A stretch of DNA of 58,844 bases, taken from the IMG/VR virus record IMGVR_UViG_3300031463_000546, positions 1 through 58,844 of that record, one strand, 5' to 3'. The notes below the pieces were generated by a model, which was not told the origin of the DNA, made no database searches, and worked only from the letters and a program-made list of their open reading frames with translations. A program made the translations under genes and the position numbers. This document shows, one piece after another, positions 1 through 8,385 of this stretch (the stretch's first letter is position 1; the number at the start of each line of letters is the position of its first letter). The DNA is from a virus.

Positions 1-1941
1 TCAAATATGGATTGCACGATGTGTTACGTTAGTCATCTCGATAGCGGCGCCGGTCACATGGGATGGGTCTGCCTGTGAAAGATCCGACCGGCGCCCTCGG
101 CCCGCGGGGTTGCGCCGGGGGTCTTCGTTGCCGGCTCCGGGGATCAGCCAAAACTCGGCGGTCCCAGTGCGCGTATCCGGATCGAAGTGAATCTTGCGTA
201 GAAATGCACGGACGATCAGGCGCTGCTCCTCGATGGTGCCGGCGAGAAGAACGTTTCGCGCCATGCGGATGCGCTGGCAGGCCAAGCTATACTGCGAGTC
301 GACGGCTTCATCCAGCATTTCGCGCTGGGCTGCTTGCCGGCGGATGGCTTCTTCCTGGCGCTGTAACTCCTCCATCTCCAGGCGCAGTGTTTCCAGATGA
401 GTATTCACAAACTCGCGGTTGACGTCGCTGATGTTGCCCAACACAGTGCTCACCGTCTGGCTGATCTCCCGCTTGCGCGCAGCAATGGATTCCAGTGTCA
501 CCCCGCCTTGTGCCTGCTCCCGCGTGGCGGTGGCTGCCAGTTCCTGCCGGATCATCCCCCGCAGTTCCTCTTCACCCCCGTCATGCAGATAGCGCTGAAT
601 GATGTCATCGATCTGATCGAGTACCCAGTTCTCCAACGTTTCCTGCGAGATGACCGAGCGGTGGCAGACGGCATTACCTTTCGAGACGTAACCGTTACAC
701 GCGTAATAATACGTCTTCACTTTCGTGCCGTCTTTTCGTGGCTTCCCCTTATTGACGGCGTACCCTTGCCAGTAGTGTTGACAGCGGTCGCACTGGATGA
801 GGCCGGTCAGGAGATATCGAGATTTGGCCCCTTGCCCGACGCGGTATGATTGTCCGCTGTGGGTTTTCCGCCGATCTTCCCGCTTGGTGCGGGCCAGTTC
901 GAACTGCTCCCGTGTAATCAACGCCGGATGCGCGGAAGGGATCACGATCCAGTCGTCCTCCCGATTTTGTTCGGCGCCTCCACTGGGGATGCCATGTCGT
1001 CGTACCGCTTTGCCATCAGCAATCTTATGGAATTTGGCAAAGGATAAACGATTCCATACGAGGTCGCCGATGTAGGCCGGGTTGAGTAAAATATCACGGA
1101 TGGTGGTCATCGACCAATCGGCACCATGATAGCGCGACCAGGCTCCACCGCGCGGTGAGCAGATGCCCATGGCATTTAACCGGTCGGCGATCCCTTTGAA
1201 TCCGAGGCCATCACGGGTGTACCAGGTAAAAATGTTGCGGATGGTTTCGACACGCTCGGGATCGCTCGGAGTCAATTTGCACCGGTCGGCCTTGCTGACA
1301 TTGAGCGACTCCCCGCGTTCGACTGCACTGGTCACTTCACCCTGTGCGTTCAGCAACTCTTTACTGCCATCCGGTTGGTAGCGGACGATGGCGCGAATGG
1401 CTCCCGCGCTCGTGTAATAGGCCAGGTCATAGCCATACGGCGGGGTGCCGCCATTCCACCAGCCTTCGTTTATACGGGAAAGTTGGCCGCGGATGGTGAC
1501 CAGCGACAGATCTTTCGATTCCTGCCGCGCCTGCCACTGCTTTACCGGACGCAGCAGGTCATCGGTATCGTCGCCGTTGAACCCCTCGGAGATGTAGACG
1601 ATCTCAATCCCGCGTTTACGTAGGGTGAAGCGGTAATAGCCGGCTTCATCGTTATCCAAACGTCCGAAGCGTTTGACATCGTAGACCAGTACGTATTTGA
1701 ACGGGCATTCCCGTTCCTTTGCATCTTCAATCAGTTCCTGAAAGGCCTTCCGCCCCTCGGTCGACGTGCCGCTGATGGCATCATCGATATAGTAATGCAG
1801 CACTTCATACCCATGTTCTTGTGCATACCGGTCGATGGCTTTCCGCTGGTCGCCGATGGATTGTTCTTGTCGATCCGTCGAGCGGCGCAGATACCCAACT
1901 GCCGGCAGCAAGCCACGGGCTGTCATCGTTGCTACAGTCAT
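1..1941 (-). CDS. Large serine recombinase (phage integrase)
   Basis: 646 aa, the usual size of large serine integrases that join attP and attB. The N-terminal resolvase domain (about residues 13-160) opens with GYLRRSTDRQEQS, whose Ser in RRST is the expected nucleophile, and continues with YVLVYDVKRFGR. A recombinase domain follows (about 165-330: GTPPYGYD, NPAYIGDLVWNR). A zinc ribbon (about 385-440) holds CDRC and later CNG and VCH cysteines. The C-terminus (about 475-560) is a coiled coil, which in this family controls directionality. The ATG overlaps the stop of a small upstream gene (ATGA). The stop codon is the first three bases of the window, so any attachment site lies outside or is not recognisable. 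Confidence 0.93.
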   Translation of the reverse strand: MTVATMTARGLLPAVGYLRRSTDRQEQSIGDQRKAIDRYAQEHGYEVLHYYIDDAISGTSTEGRKAFQELIEDAKERECPFKYVLVYDVKRFGRLDNDEAGYYRFTLRKRGIEIVYISEGFNGDDTDDLLRPVKQWQARQESKDLSLVTIRGQLSRINEGWWNGGTPPYGYDLAYYTSAGAIRAIVRYQPDGSKELLNAQGEVTSAVERGESLNVSKADRCKLTPSDPERVETIRNIFTWYTRDGLGFKGIADRLNAMGICSPRGGAWSRYHGADWSMTTIRDILLNPAYIGDLVWNRLSFAKFHKIADGKAVRRHGIPSGGAEQNREDDWIVIPSAHPALITREQFELARTKREDRRKTHSGQSYRVGQGAKSRYLLTGLIQCDRCQHYWQGYAVNKGKPRKDGTKVKTYYYACNGYVSKGNAVCHRSVISQETLENWVLDQIDDIIQRYLHDGGEEELRGMIRQELAATATREQAQGGVTLESIAARKREISQTVSTVLGNISDVNREFVNTHLETLRLEMEELQRQEEAIRRQAAQREMLDEAVDSQYSLACQRIRMARNVLLAGTIEEQRLIVRAFLRKIHFDPDTRTGTAEFWLIPGAGNEDPRRNPAGRGRRSDLSQADPSHVTGAAIEMTNVTHRAIHI

Positions 1942-2192
1942 TCGTCATTCCCTTCTACGTATGATGGTCCTGCATTCATCGCTCCGGAGGGCGAACAAGT
2001 CAAGTCGCGTGGTGGAAGCGGGTTATCTGGTTGACCCATACGAACTGCGATACTTGCAAGCAGTCGCAAAGCCCCCCTCATCGAATCCCGCTGTGACGGC
2101 ATGGCCGGCGTCATTGTCGCATGCATTGAGAATCGCTCCGCGACTTCCAGGCTCGACTGCGAAGATTTTTGTCGTTTACTACCGATAGGCAT
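1938..2192 (-). CDS. Small protein coupled to the serine recombinase
   Basis: 84 aa; no family recognised. The ATG at 2192 follows a purine-rich GGGGGAA stretch, and the stop overlaps the recombinase ATG by four bases (ATGA), implying translational coupling. The central part (SLEVAERFSMHATMTPAMPSQRDSMRGALRLLASIAVRMGQ) could form helices; the tail is Pro/Gly/Ser-rich. The position is what would be expected of a recombination directionality factor or an integrase regulator, but no motif shows this. It could be a chance frame, although the exact overlap argues against that. Confidence 0.45.
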   Translation of the reverse strand: MPIGSKRQKSSQSSLEVAERFSMHATMTPAMPSQRDSMRGALRLLASIAVRMGQPDNPLPPRDLTCSPSGAMNAGPSYVEGNDE

Positions 2193-2220
2193 ATCAATTC
2201 CCCCATGTCATCTCTCAAGC

Positions 2221-2511
2221 TCAATCCAAAATCGTCAGCATTACACGTTCAAGGCTCGGGATACGCAGCGTGGCACCCACCGGCAAGTCGAGCGGAAAGC
2301 AAATGTCATTCCAATCACAGATGATCCACCAGAGCGTGGCATCACCCAGATACTGATAGGCCAGCAAATCGATCCGATCTCCGTCCATCACGATATGGAA
2401 GCGGTCGTCCGACTGCGGTGTGGTGTCAGCTTGGGGGCGATTACCCAGGAATTTCGTCTCGCCATCCTGGTAGATCACGCAGTCTCGATAGCGCGAGCGG
2501 TCATTGATCAT
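2221..2511 (-). CDS. LysM-domain baseplate protein (tail protein X-like)
   Basis: 96 aa. The C-terminal half reads as one LysM-like module: DRIDLLAYQYLGDATLWWIICDWNDI, then LPVGATLRIPS, as in phage gpX and the small LysM proteins of contractile injection systems that sit at the hub/baseplate. The start overlaps the stop of the upstream gene (ATGA at 2508-2511), so the two are probably co-translated. It is the last gene of the leftward tail operon. Confidence 0.8.
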   Translation of the reverse strand: MINDRSRYRDCVIYQDGETKFLGNRPQADTTPQSDDRFHIVMDGDRIDLLAYQYLGDATLWWIICDWNDICFPLDLPVGATLRIPSLERVMLTILD

Positions 2512-2975
2512 CGTCTCACCTCACTGGCATTTACGGATTGTGTCACTATCTCTTCCAGCGTCACCTCGACATCGGCGCGTTGCGGCAGCAGCGTCGTCGG
2601 ATCGAAAAGATAGCTGTAATGCGCACGCACCTCGCGCACGAGACACGGCGTGCCGGGATACAGCTCTCCGAAAAAGAACAGCACCTGGTGCGGCGCTTGT
2701 TTCAGCATCGTGCCGGCGTGCGTCGGATAGAGCAGCGCCTGCAGCCAGGCGACCTGTTTCTTCACGTCTTTCTGGTAGAAGATCGCGGTGAAGCTGATTT
2801 TCCGGGCATCACCGGCGATAAACTGATAGCGTGGGTGACTCATCCCCGGCACCACCAGCGTGGCATAACTGGTCGATTTGCTGTCCACGATATCATTCGG
2901 ATTGTATTGAAATGCCAGTCGTTCACGGGTGATGGCATCGACCAGATATGCTGTTAAGGGTTTCGTCTGTGCCAT
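2508..2975 (-). CDS. CIS-tube-type baseplate protein
   Basis: 155 aa. The pattern matches the contractile-injection-system tube/LysM-adaptor family: an N-terminal FQYNPNDIVDSKSTSY stretch, FIAGDARKISFTAIFY in the middle, then VLFFFGELYPGTPCLVREVRAHYSYLFDPTTLLPQRADVEVTLEE near the end. In these systems the protein joins the inner tube end or hub to the LysM baseplate protein, which is exactly its neighbour here. It lies just downstream of the tape measure gene. Confidence 0.7.
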   Translation of the reverse strand: MAQTKPLTAYLVDAITRERLAFQYNPNDIVDSKSTSYATLVVPGMSHPRYQFIAGDARKISFTAIFYQKDVKKQVAWLQALLYPTHAGTMLKQAPHQVLFFFGELYPGTPCLVREVRAHYSYLFDPTTLLPQRADVEVTLEEIVTQSVNASEVRR

Positions 2976-2983
2976 CCGTTACC

Positions 2984-5900
2984 TCACCGATTGTCGTAAT
3001 TACGGATTCGACGTTCCTGCATATCGCGATAGACCGCACGTGCAATCTCCCGGCCATCTAATGTAACTACCATGTCCCCCGGCGTTTGCCCACCAAGCGC
3101 ATCCAGCTTGCTGGCAATCAACTCCAACAAATCACGCATCGGCTCACTGGCAGATTGCGTGGATGCCGACTGCTGTAGCGGACGTATGGGCACCGGTGTG
3201 ATCGGACGCACGACTGGCGTGCCTGCCGTGACCGGTGCCAAAGTCGGCGGTATCACCGACGGCAGGTTGTTGCCAAACGCAAACGCCTGCTGCATGGCCA
3301 ACGCCGGCAGATGCGAGGCTTTGGCGATCCCCCGGCTCATGGTGTCGAGCACCGAGAAACCGGACTGTGAGAGCGTGGACAGTGGACCCAACTCCGCATC
3401 GGAGTGCGGCAGTAGTTTGCCCAGTTTCCCGAGTCCGGCTTTCAATGCCTCGAACGGCGCACTCACCGCTGAACGTATGCCGTCCGCCAGCGTGCTCATC
3501 AACTTCTTCCCGGCATCCAGCGCATTCGGCAGCAGATTAGCCAAGCCTGATGTAATATGCTGGAATGCCCCCGACCCGGCGTTCTTCACGCCGTCCCACG
3601 CGGATACCGCCCAGCCTTTGATCGATGCCCAGGTCGATGATGCCACGCCACGGATGGATGCCCAGACTCCCACGATCGTGGCACCCACCGTTTGCATGGC
3701 GTGCCCCAGCCAGGGATATTGCGCACTGATCTGACTCACCGCCATCGACGATGCCGCTTTGCAGCGATCCCATAACGAGCCGTGCCCGTTGGCGATGGTG
3801 TTCCAGGCGTTCGAGGCGATGGATTTCGCCAACTCCAGATTCGTCGCATGGAAGTTCACATACGACGAGACGCCGGATTTGATACCGTCCCAGGCCTGGC
3901 TGGCGCCGGATTTGATGCCGTTCCACGCCGTGCTGCACCAGTTCCCGATAGTCGATGCACCCGCCTTCACGCCATCCCAGATGGCGCTGCCCGCGCTTTT
4001 GATCCATCCCCACACCGCTCCCAGGAAGCCCTTGATCCTATCCCAGTTCTTATACACCGCCAACGCGATCCAGCCGAGTGGTCCCGCGACGACCGCGAGG
4101 ATGGTCGGTCCCCAGGTTTTCAGGAACGACACGACTCCCGTGAACACCGACACCGCCGTATGCTTCAGCCCATGCCAACAGCCCAGCAGGAAGGCTTTTA
4201 TGTGATCCCAATTCTTCCAGACCAGGATGCCGATGCCGATCAACGCGGCAATCGCCAGGCAGATGAGGCCGATGGGGCCGGTGGCGATAGTCATCGCCAT
4301 CCCGAAGGCCGTCGTCGCCGCCGTTGCGATCCACGTCGCCGCCGCCCCCGCCAGCATGATCCCACGCTGAATAAGCAAGGCGGCGTTGGCTGCCACAGTA
4401 CGCGCCTGGAGCGCCACCCACTGCGCCCCTTGCGCCACCAGTACGCCGACAGCACGCCAGGCGGCTACGGCGTATTGTGCGGTACTCACGGTCGCCATCC
4501 GTATGGCCTGCCAGGCGCTGGTGATCCCGCCGATGAAATTCGACCAGGACGTACTGACGATGGTCTGGAGCTGGGTGATGGTCCGCACCAGGCTGATCGA
4601 GCCGGCCATTTGCAAGCCCATGACGAAATTGCTGATAATCCGCGCGCCGGCGATGGTCGCCTGAATCCCGGTCTGGATCAGCGCCGGTCCGAAGATCGTC
4701 CCCAGCACTATCGCTGCCCACTTCACGACGGTGGCGATGGTGCCCCAATGCCTGACAAACACATTGCTGACGACCGTCATGCCTTCCCGCAGCCACCCGA
4801 ACGCCATCACCAATCCACGCACAACTTGCACGATGCCAGTGATGACCCAGACCACCCCGGATAACACCATAACGATGACCTGACCGATGAAGCCTAGCAC
4901 CCCGCCGACCACCTGTCCGAATGTCCGCCAGCTCCCCGTGGTGCCTGCGACTTCCACCTTGACCGATTGCACGATGCCAAAGACACGCCCTAACGCGGTG
5001 AAGAGGCCAACGAATGCGTGCACCAGCGCGGAGACGGACGGTTCGATGATCGCGCGAATCTTCCCAAAGAAACTGCTGAATCCTTGCCAGAGCCCGACGA
5101 GAAACGCACGCACGCGCGCATAGACTTGAAAGACGGTCACCACGAAGTTGAAGAGTCCGGATCGCTGCAGTTGTGCGGCGATGCTCGCGCTCATCGTGCC
5201 GGTTTCTCCGTTGAAGCTTGAGATGAGCTGCGACAATCCCAGGAAGACCGCTTTGATATTCGTCCAGGCGGTCATCACCACATCGCGAATGCCAGCGAAG
5301 TTCGTTATCCATGCCTGGCGAAGCAGCCAGACGGCGACGATGACTCCGGCGATGATGAGCATGGCAGGCAGCAATGATGTACTGACCGCTCCCATGGCGC
5401 CGGCGAGAATCGGGCCAATCGTCGCCAGTCCGGTCTGGATGGCGGGGATCAACAGGCCGAGTGAGCCGATGGCCGCAATAGACCCGCCGACCACCAGCAA
5501 TAACGCGCCCAGTCCCAGCGTGGCAGCCAGGATGCCGCGTACCAATCCGGGATGCGCCCGCGCCCAATCCTGCAGCCGCAACACCACGAACTGCACCCCT
5601 TGCAACAGCGGGGCAAAGACGGGAAGCATGGTGTTGCCGGCGATTTCCGCCAGATTCTTCATCTGCTGGGTTGCCAGCTTCAACCCGGAGCCGATATCGC
5701 TGGTCATCGCCCGTGCCATCTCTTCGGTCACGGCGGTGCCGCCCTGCATCGCCTGGCGTACCCCATCGATGTTGACTTTCAGGGTGTCCATCCCCTGCAT
5801 CATCTGGGTCAGGAAACGGATCGACTCTTCCGAGCCGAACGCTTTCTGCAACTGCATCTGCGTGGTGACGCTGGCCAGATCCGGGAATTTGCGCTTGATC

Positions 5901-6718
5901 GCTTCCAGGATGGGGATGATACCGAGCATATGTCCCTGGGCATCGGTGAAGGTCAGCCCCAGTTCCTGCCCGGCCTTGCCGACCTTTTGCACGAAGTACT
6001 TATACAGCGTGCCTGCTTCCGCCCCTGGCATGGTCGTCTGCATCTGGCCGAGGATCGCGAGTTGCTCTTCCAACGGGACGTTCGCGGATGCGGCGATGGC
6101 GCCGATATTGCGGATGGCTTCCGCCATCTGTGCCCCGTTCGTTTTGAAGGCCGCCACGGTCTGCGCCATGCCGCCGGAGAACATCCTCGCCCAGTCCATG
6201 TCCGTCATGTCTTTGGCCAGCGGCTTGTAGATGCCATAGCCGGTGGTGAAGGCGCTGACCATTTCCGCGACACTGGCCTTCGTCGCCGATGCAGTCAACG
6301 CGGCCGCCGCGGTGAAGTCGCCGACCGCGGCATCGGAGAGATTGGCCAGTGCGCCTTTGACTTCATAACAAGTGCCGATGAATTCGCCTTTCGTCGCCCC
6401 CGACCACTGGTTGGTGAAGCGCTCGGCGGCAGCGGCGATGGCATCCAGGTCTTTCACGCCCTCGGATTTCAACCCGGCCAACCCGCTTTGCGTCGCCATG
6501 GTCGCGGCGACCAGTCCGGATGGAATGGCTATCATCGCCACGCCGGCCCCCATGAGCGTCGCGCCTTGCTGGATCAACTCCATGTTGTGCGAGATGCGTT
6601 GACTCGATGCGGCGATGGTGGCATCCAGCGATTGCATGGACGACTGCACACGGCCCGCATTTTGCGAGAACGCATCCTTCATGGAGACGAGGATACCGAG
6701 GCCGAGATCCTCCATCAT
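2984..6718 (-). CDS. Tail tape measure protein
   Basis: 1,244 aa from the first of two ATG codons at 6718, which overlaps the upstream stop (ATGA) after a GGGAGG ribosome site. A longer frame exists, but its extra residues lie inside the upstream gene. Residues about 60-320 resemble the TP901 minor-tail/tape-measure domain (ALTASATKASVAEMVSAF, LEEQLAILGQMQTTMPGAEAGT). Several long hydrophobic stretches follow (about 400-480, 600-650, 815-850), then Trp-rich repeats (AWDGIKSGAS and similar) as in tape measures. By the usual scaling of roughly 0.15 nm per residue the tail would be about 185 nm long (inference). Confidence 0.93.
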   Translation of the reverse strand: MMEDLGLGILVSMKDAFSQNAGRVQSSMQSLDATIAASSQRISHNMELIQQGATLMGAGVAMIAIPSGLVAATMATQSGLAGLKSEGVKDLDAIAAAAERFTNQWSGATKGEFIGTCYEVKGALANLSDAAVGDFTAAAALTASATKASVAEMVSAFTTGYGIYKPLAKDMTDMDWARMFSGGMAQTVAAFKTNGAQMAEAIRNIGAIAASANVPLEEQLAILGQMQTTMPGAEAGTLYKYFVQKVGKAGQELGLTFTDAQGHMLGIIPILEAIKRKFPDLASVTTQMQLQKAFGSEESIRFLTQMMQGMDTLKVNIDGVRQAMQGGTAVTEEMARAMTSDIGSGLKLATQQMKNLAEIAGNTMLPVFAPLLQGVQFVVLRLQDWARAHPGLVRGILAATLGLGALLLVVGGSIAAIGSLGLLIPAIQTGLATIGPILAGAMGAVSTSLLPAMLIIAGVIVAVWLLRQAWITNFAGIRDVVMTAWTNIKAVFLGLSQLISSFNGETGTMSASIAAQLQRSGLFNFVVTVFQVYARVRAFLVGLWQGFSSFFGKIRAIIEPSVSALVHAFVGLFTALGRVFGIVQSVKVEVAGTTGSWRTFGQVVGGVLGFIGQVIVMVLSGVVWVITGIVQVVRGLVMAFGWLREGMTVVSNVFVRHWGTIATVVKWAAIVLGTIFGPALIQTGIQATIAGARIISNFVMGLQMAGSISLVRTITQLQTIVSTSWSNFIGGITSAWQAIRMATVSTAQYAVAAWRAVGVLVAQGAQWVALQARTVAANAALLIQRGIMLAGAAATWIATAATTAFGMAMTIATGPIGLICLAIAALIGIGILVWKNWDHIKAFLLGCWHGLKHTAVSVFTGVVSFLKTWGPTILAVVAGPLGWIALAVYKNWDRIKGFLGAVWGWIKSAGSAIWDGVKAGASTIGNWCSTAWNGIKSGASQAWDGIKSGVSSYVNFHATNLELAKSIASNAWNTIANGHGSLWDRCKAASSMAVSQISAQYPWLGHAMQTVGATIVGVWASIRGVASSTWASIKGWAVSAWDGVKNAGSGAFQHITSGLANLLPNALDAGKKLMSTLADGIRSAVSAPFEALKAGLGKLGKLLPHSDAELGPLSTLSQSGFSVLDTMSRGIAKASHLPALAMQQAFAFGNNLPSVIPPTLAPVTAGTPVVRPITPVPIRPLQQSASTQSASEPMRDLLELIASKLDALGGQTPGDMVVTLDGREIARAVYRDMQERRIRNYDNR

Positions 6719-8379
6719 GCGGAGCCTCCCCGGTACTCTTCCCAGACGGCGCCGGGGGATTGGCCCAGCCACGGCTGCAGGTTCAACCCAGCCATCAGCC
6801 GGTCGCTCACGCTCACGGGGAGGGTCAGCAGGCGTGTCGCCCCGTCGTCATCGACCGCGGTGAAGCGTAAGGTGTAATCACCAGGCACGGCATAGGCGTG
6901 TGCCAGGGGATCGCCACTGGCATATCCGGTCGTCGTCGTCCCATCACCCCAGTCCAGTTGCAGGTTGGTAACCGCTCCGTCTGCATCATCTGCCAGCGCC
7001 AATACCGAGAGCTGGCAACCAGCCTCCGGTCGGGCATAGAGGGTGCAGGTGGGCGCCTCGTTCTCGACGATGATTTCCGCCTGGTGCTGGGCGCTGGCCC
7101 CTTCGGAGTCCGTCACCTCGACGGTCAGCCAGTATCGCCCATGGGTCGGGTAGGTGTAGCTCGCTTCCTGCCCGAGCACCCCGGCACGCCAGCCGGCGCC
7201 ATTGCCGGGGAGATACCGCCAACTCACAATGGCCGTGTCGTCGGACGAGGAGGACGCATTGATGTGGAGCGTGCGGTGATCGGCATCGACACGGGTGGTG
7301 AACGCACACGTCGGTGACTGATTCGGCGCAATCACCACCTGGGTGATTGCACTGTCGGTCATCGTCCCCTCACAGTCCGTCACCCGCGCAAATACGTTGA
7401 AGGTGCCGCCGGTGGCCGCATAGGTATGCGAAGACGGCAGACCAGGACCACAGTGAGAGGTGACCGGACCATCCGTGCGTCCTTCCCAGTAGATGCACAA
7501 ATCCGTGAATGATACCCCGTCGCCCTCGCTGACCAGCGGGGTGATCGTGACCGTGCGCCGGTTGATCGTGACGTCGGTCAGGGAACAGATCGGCGGAATC
7601 TTTGCGGCGATGACCACGTTGGCCGGTGTTGCCGGCTGTGCCAATCCCTCGTTATCCGTCGCCGTGGCCTGGATGGTGAAGGTGCCACCGGTGCTCGGAT
7701 AGGTGTGGGTATATCCCTGCCCGCTGACGCAGCCGCTCGTTTGCGGACTGCCATCACCCCAGGTGATGACCAGGGTGCTGATCGTGCCATCGGGATCGCT
7801 GGCCACCGGTGTAGCAGTCACCGTGCGATGATCGATACTGGTGGTCAGCGAACATGTCGGTGGACGATTCACCGCATAGGCCTGGGAGGCGACCCCGCTG
7901 GTGGTGAACCCGGTTTTCAACGCGATGACTTTGACCGTGGTATCCGCCTGCAGCGACAGTGATCCCGACAGGATCGCTGACGTGCCATTGGGCGTCGAGC
8001 CATCGGTGGTATACCGTAATGTCACCCCGGTCGTCGCACAGGATACCGTGACGGTGAGTGGTGCCGCATACGTGCTGCCGGTATATGGCGCTGATCCGGT
8101 CCCGAAGGTCGGTGTGGCACATAGTAGCGTATAGACCGCGGTGGCGACACCCGAATTGGTGTAGCTGGCTTTTTCCGCCATCGCCTTCACGGTGGTCGTA
8201 GCGGTGATATTTAACGGGCTGCTGTAGACAGGCGACCCGACCGTTGGGGTCGAGCCATCGGTGGTATAGTGAATGGTGGCGCCGGACGTCGCACAACTCA
8301 ACGACAGACTGAAGCTATTGTTATACGTGCCGGCAACGGTGCCGAAGGTCGGGTCGGCCACCACGGGCGGTGAACACAT
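6715..8379 (-). CDS. Chitobiase-like and PKD-repeat protein of the tail operon
   Basis: 554 aa. It starts with two chitobiase/beta-hexosaminidase C-terminal-like modules (each with IHYTTDGSTP or LRYTTDGSTP followed by VKAMAEKASYT or VKVIALKTGFT). About four to five PKD-type Ig folds follow, marked by ITWGDGSPQ, LDWGDGTTT, SYTYPTHGRYWLTVEVTD and DYTLRFTAVDDDG. No catalytic domain or signal peptide is visible. It lies between the tape measure gene and another PKD protein, so it is probably a structural, surface-exposed tail or side-fibre component that binds glycans or lengthens a fibre (inference). A GAGGAGT site precedes the ATG. Confidence 0.8.
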   Translation of the reverse strand: MCSPPVVADPTFGTVAGTYNNSFSLSLSCATSGATIHYTTDGSTPTVGSPVYSSPLNITATTTVKAMAEKASYTNSGVATAVYTLLCATPTFGTGSAPYTGSTYAAPLTVTVSCATTGVTLRYTTDGSTPNGTSAILSGSLSLQADTTVKVIALKTGFTTSGVASQAYAVNRPPTCSLTTSIDHRTVTATPVASDPDGTISTLVITWGDGSPQTSGCVSGQGYTHTYPSTGGTFTIQATATDNEGLAQPATPANVVIAAKIPPICSLTDVTINRRTVTITPLVSEGDGVSFTDLCIYWEGRTDGPVTSHCGPGLPSSHTYAATGGTFNVFARVTDCEGTMTDSAITQVVIAPNQSPTCAFTTRVDADHRTLHINASSSSDDTAIVSWRYLPGNGAGWRAGVLGQEASYTYPTHGRYWLTVEVTDSEGASAQHQAEIIVENEAPTCTLYARPEAGCQLSVLALADDADGAVTNLQLDWGDGTTTTGYASGDPLAHAYAVPGDYTLRFTAVDDDGATRLLTLPVSVSDRLMAGLNLQPWLGQSPGAVWEEYRGGSA

Positions 8380-8385
8380 GCCGTC

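Noticed and set aside
3537-4013. 158-codon minus-strand frame inside the tape measure
   Set aside because: Alternative phase of Trp/Ser-rich repeats; no own site or homology pattern.
4050-5567. 505-codon frame on the same strand as the tape measure, other phase
   Set aside because: Arg/His-rich alternative frame within the gene; no ribosome site and no domain.
5552-6877. Plus-strand frame of 441 codons opposite the tape measure gene
   Set aside because: His/Arg/Gly-rich shadow composition with no family features; the tape measure reading is complete and fits its neighbours.
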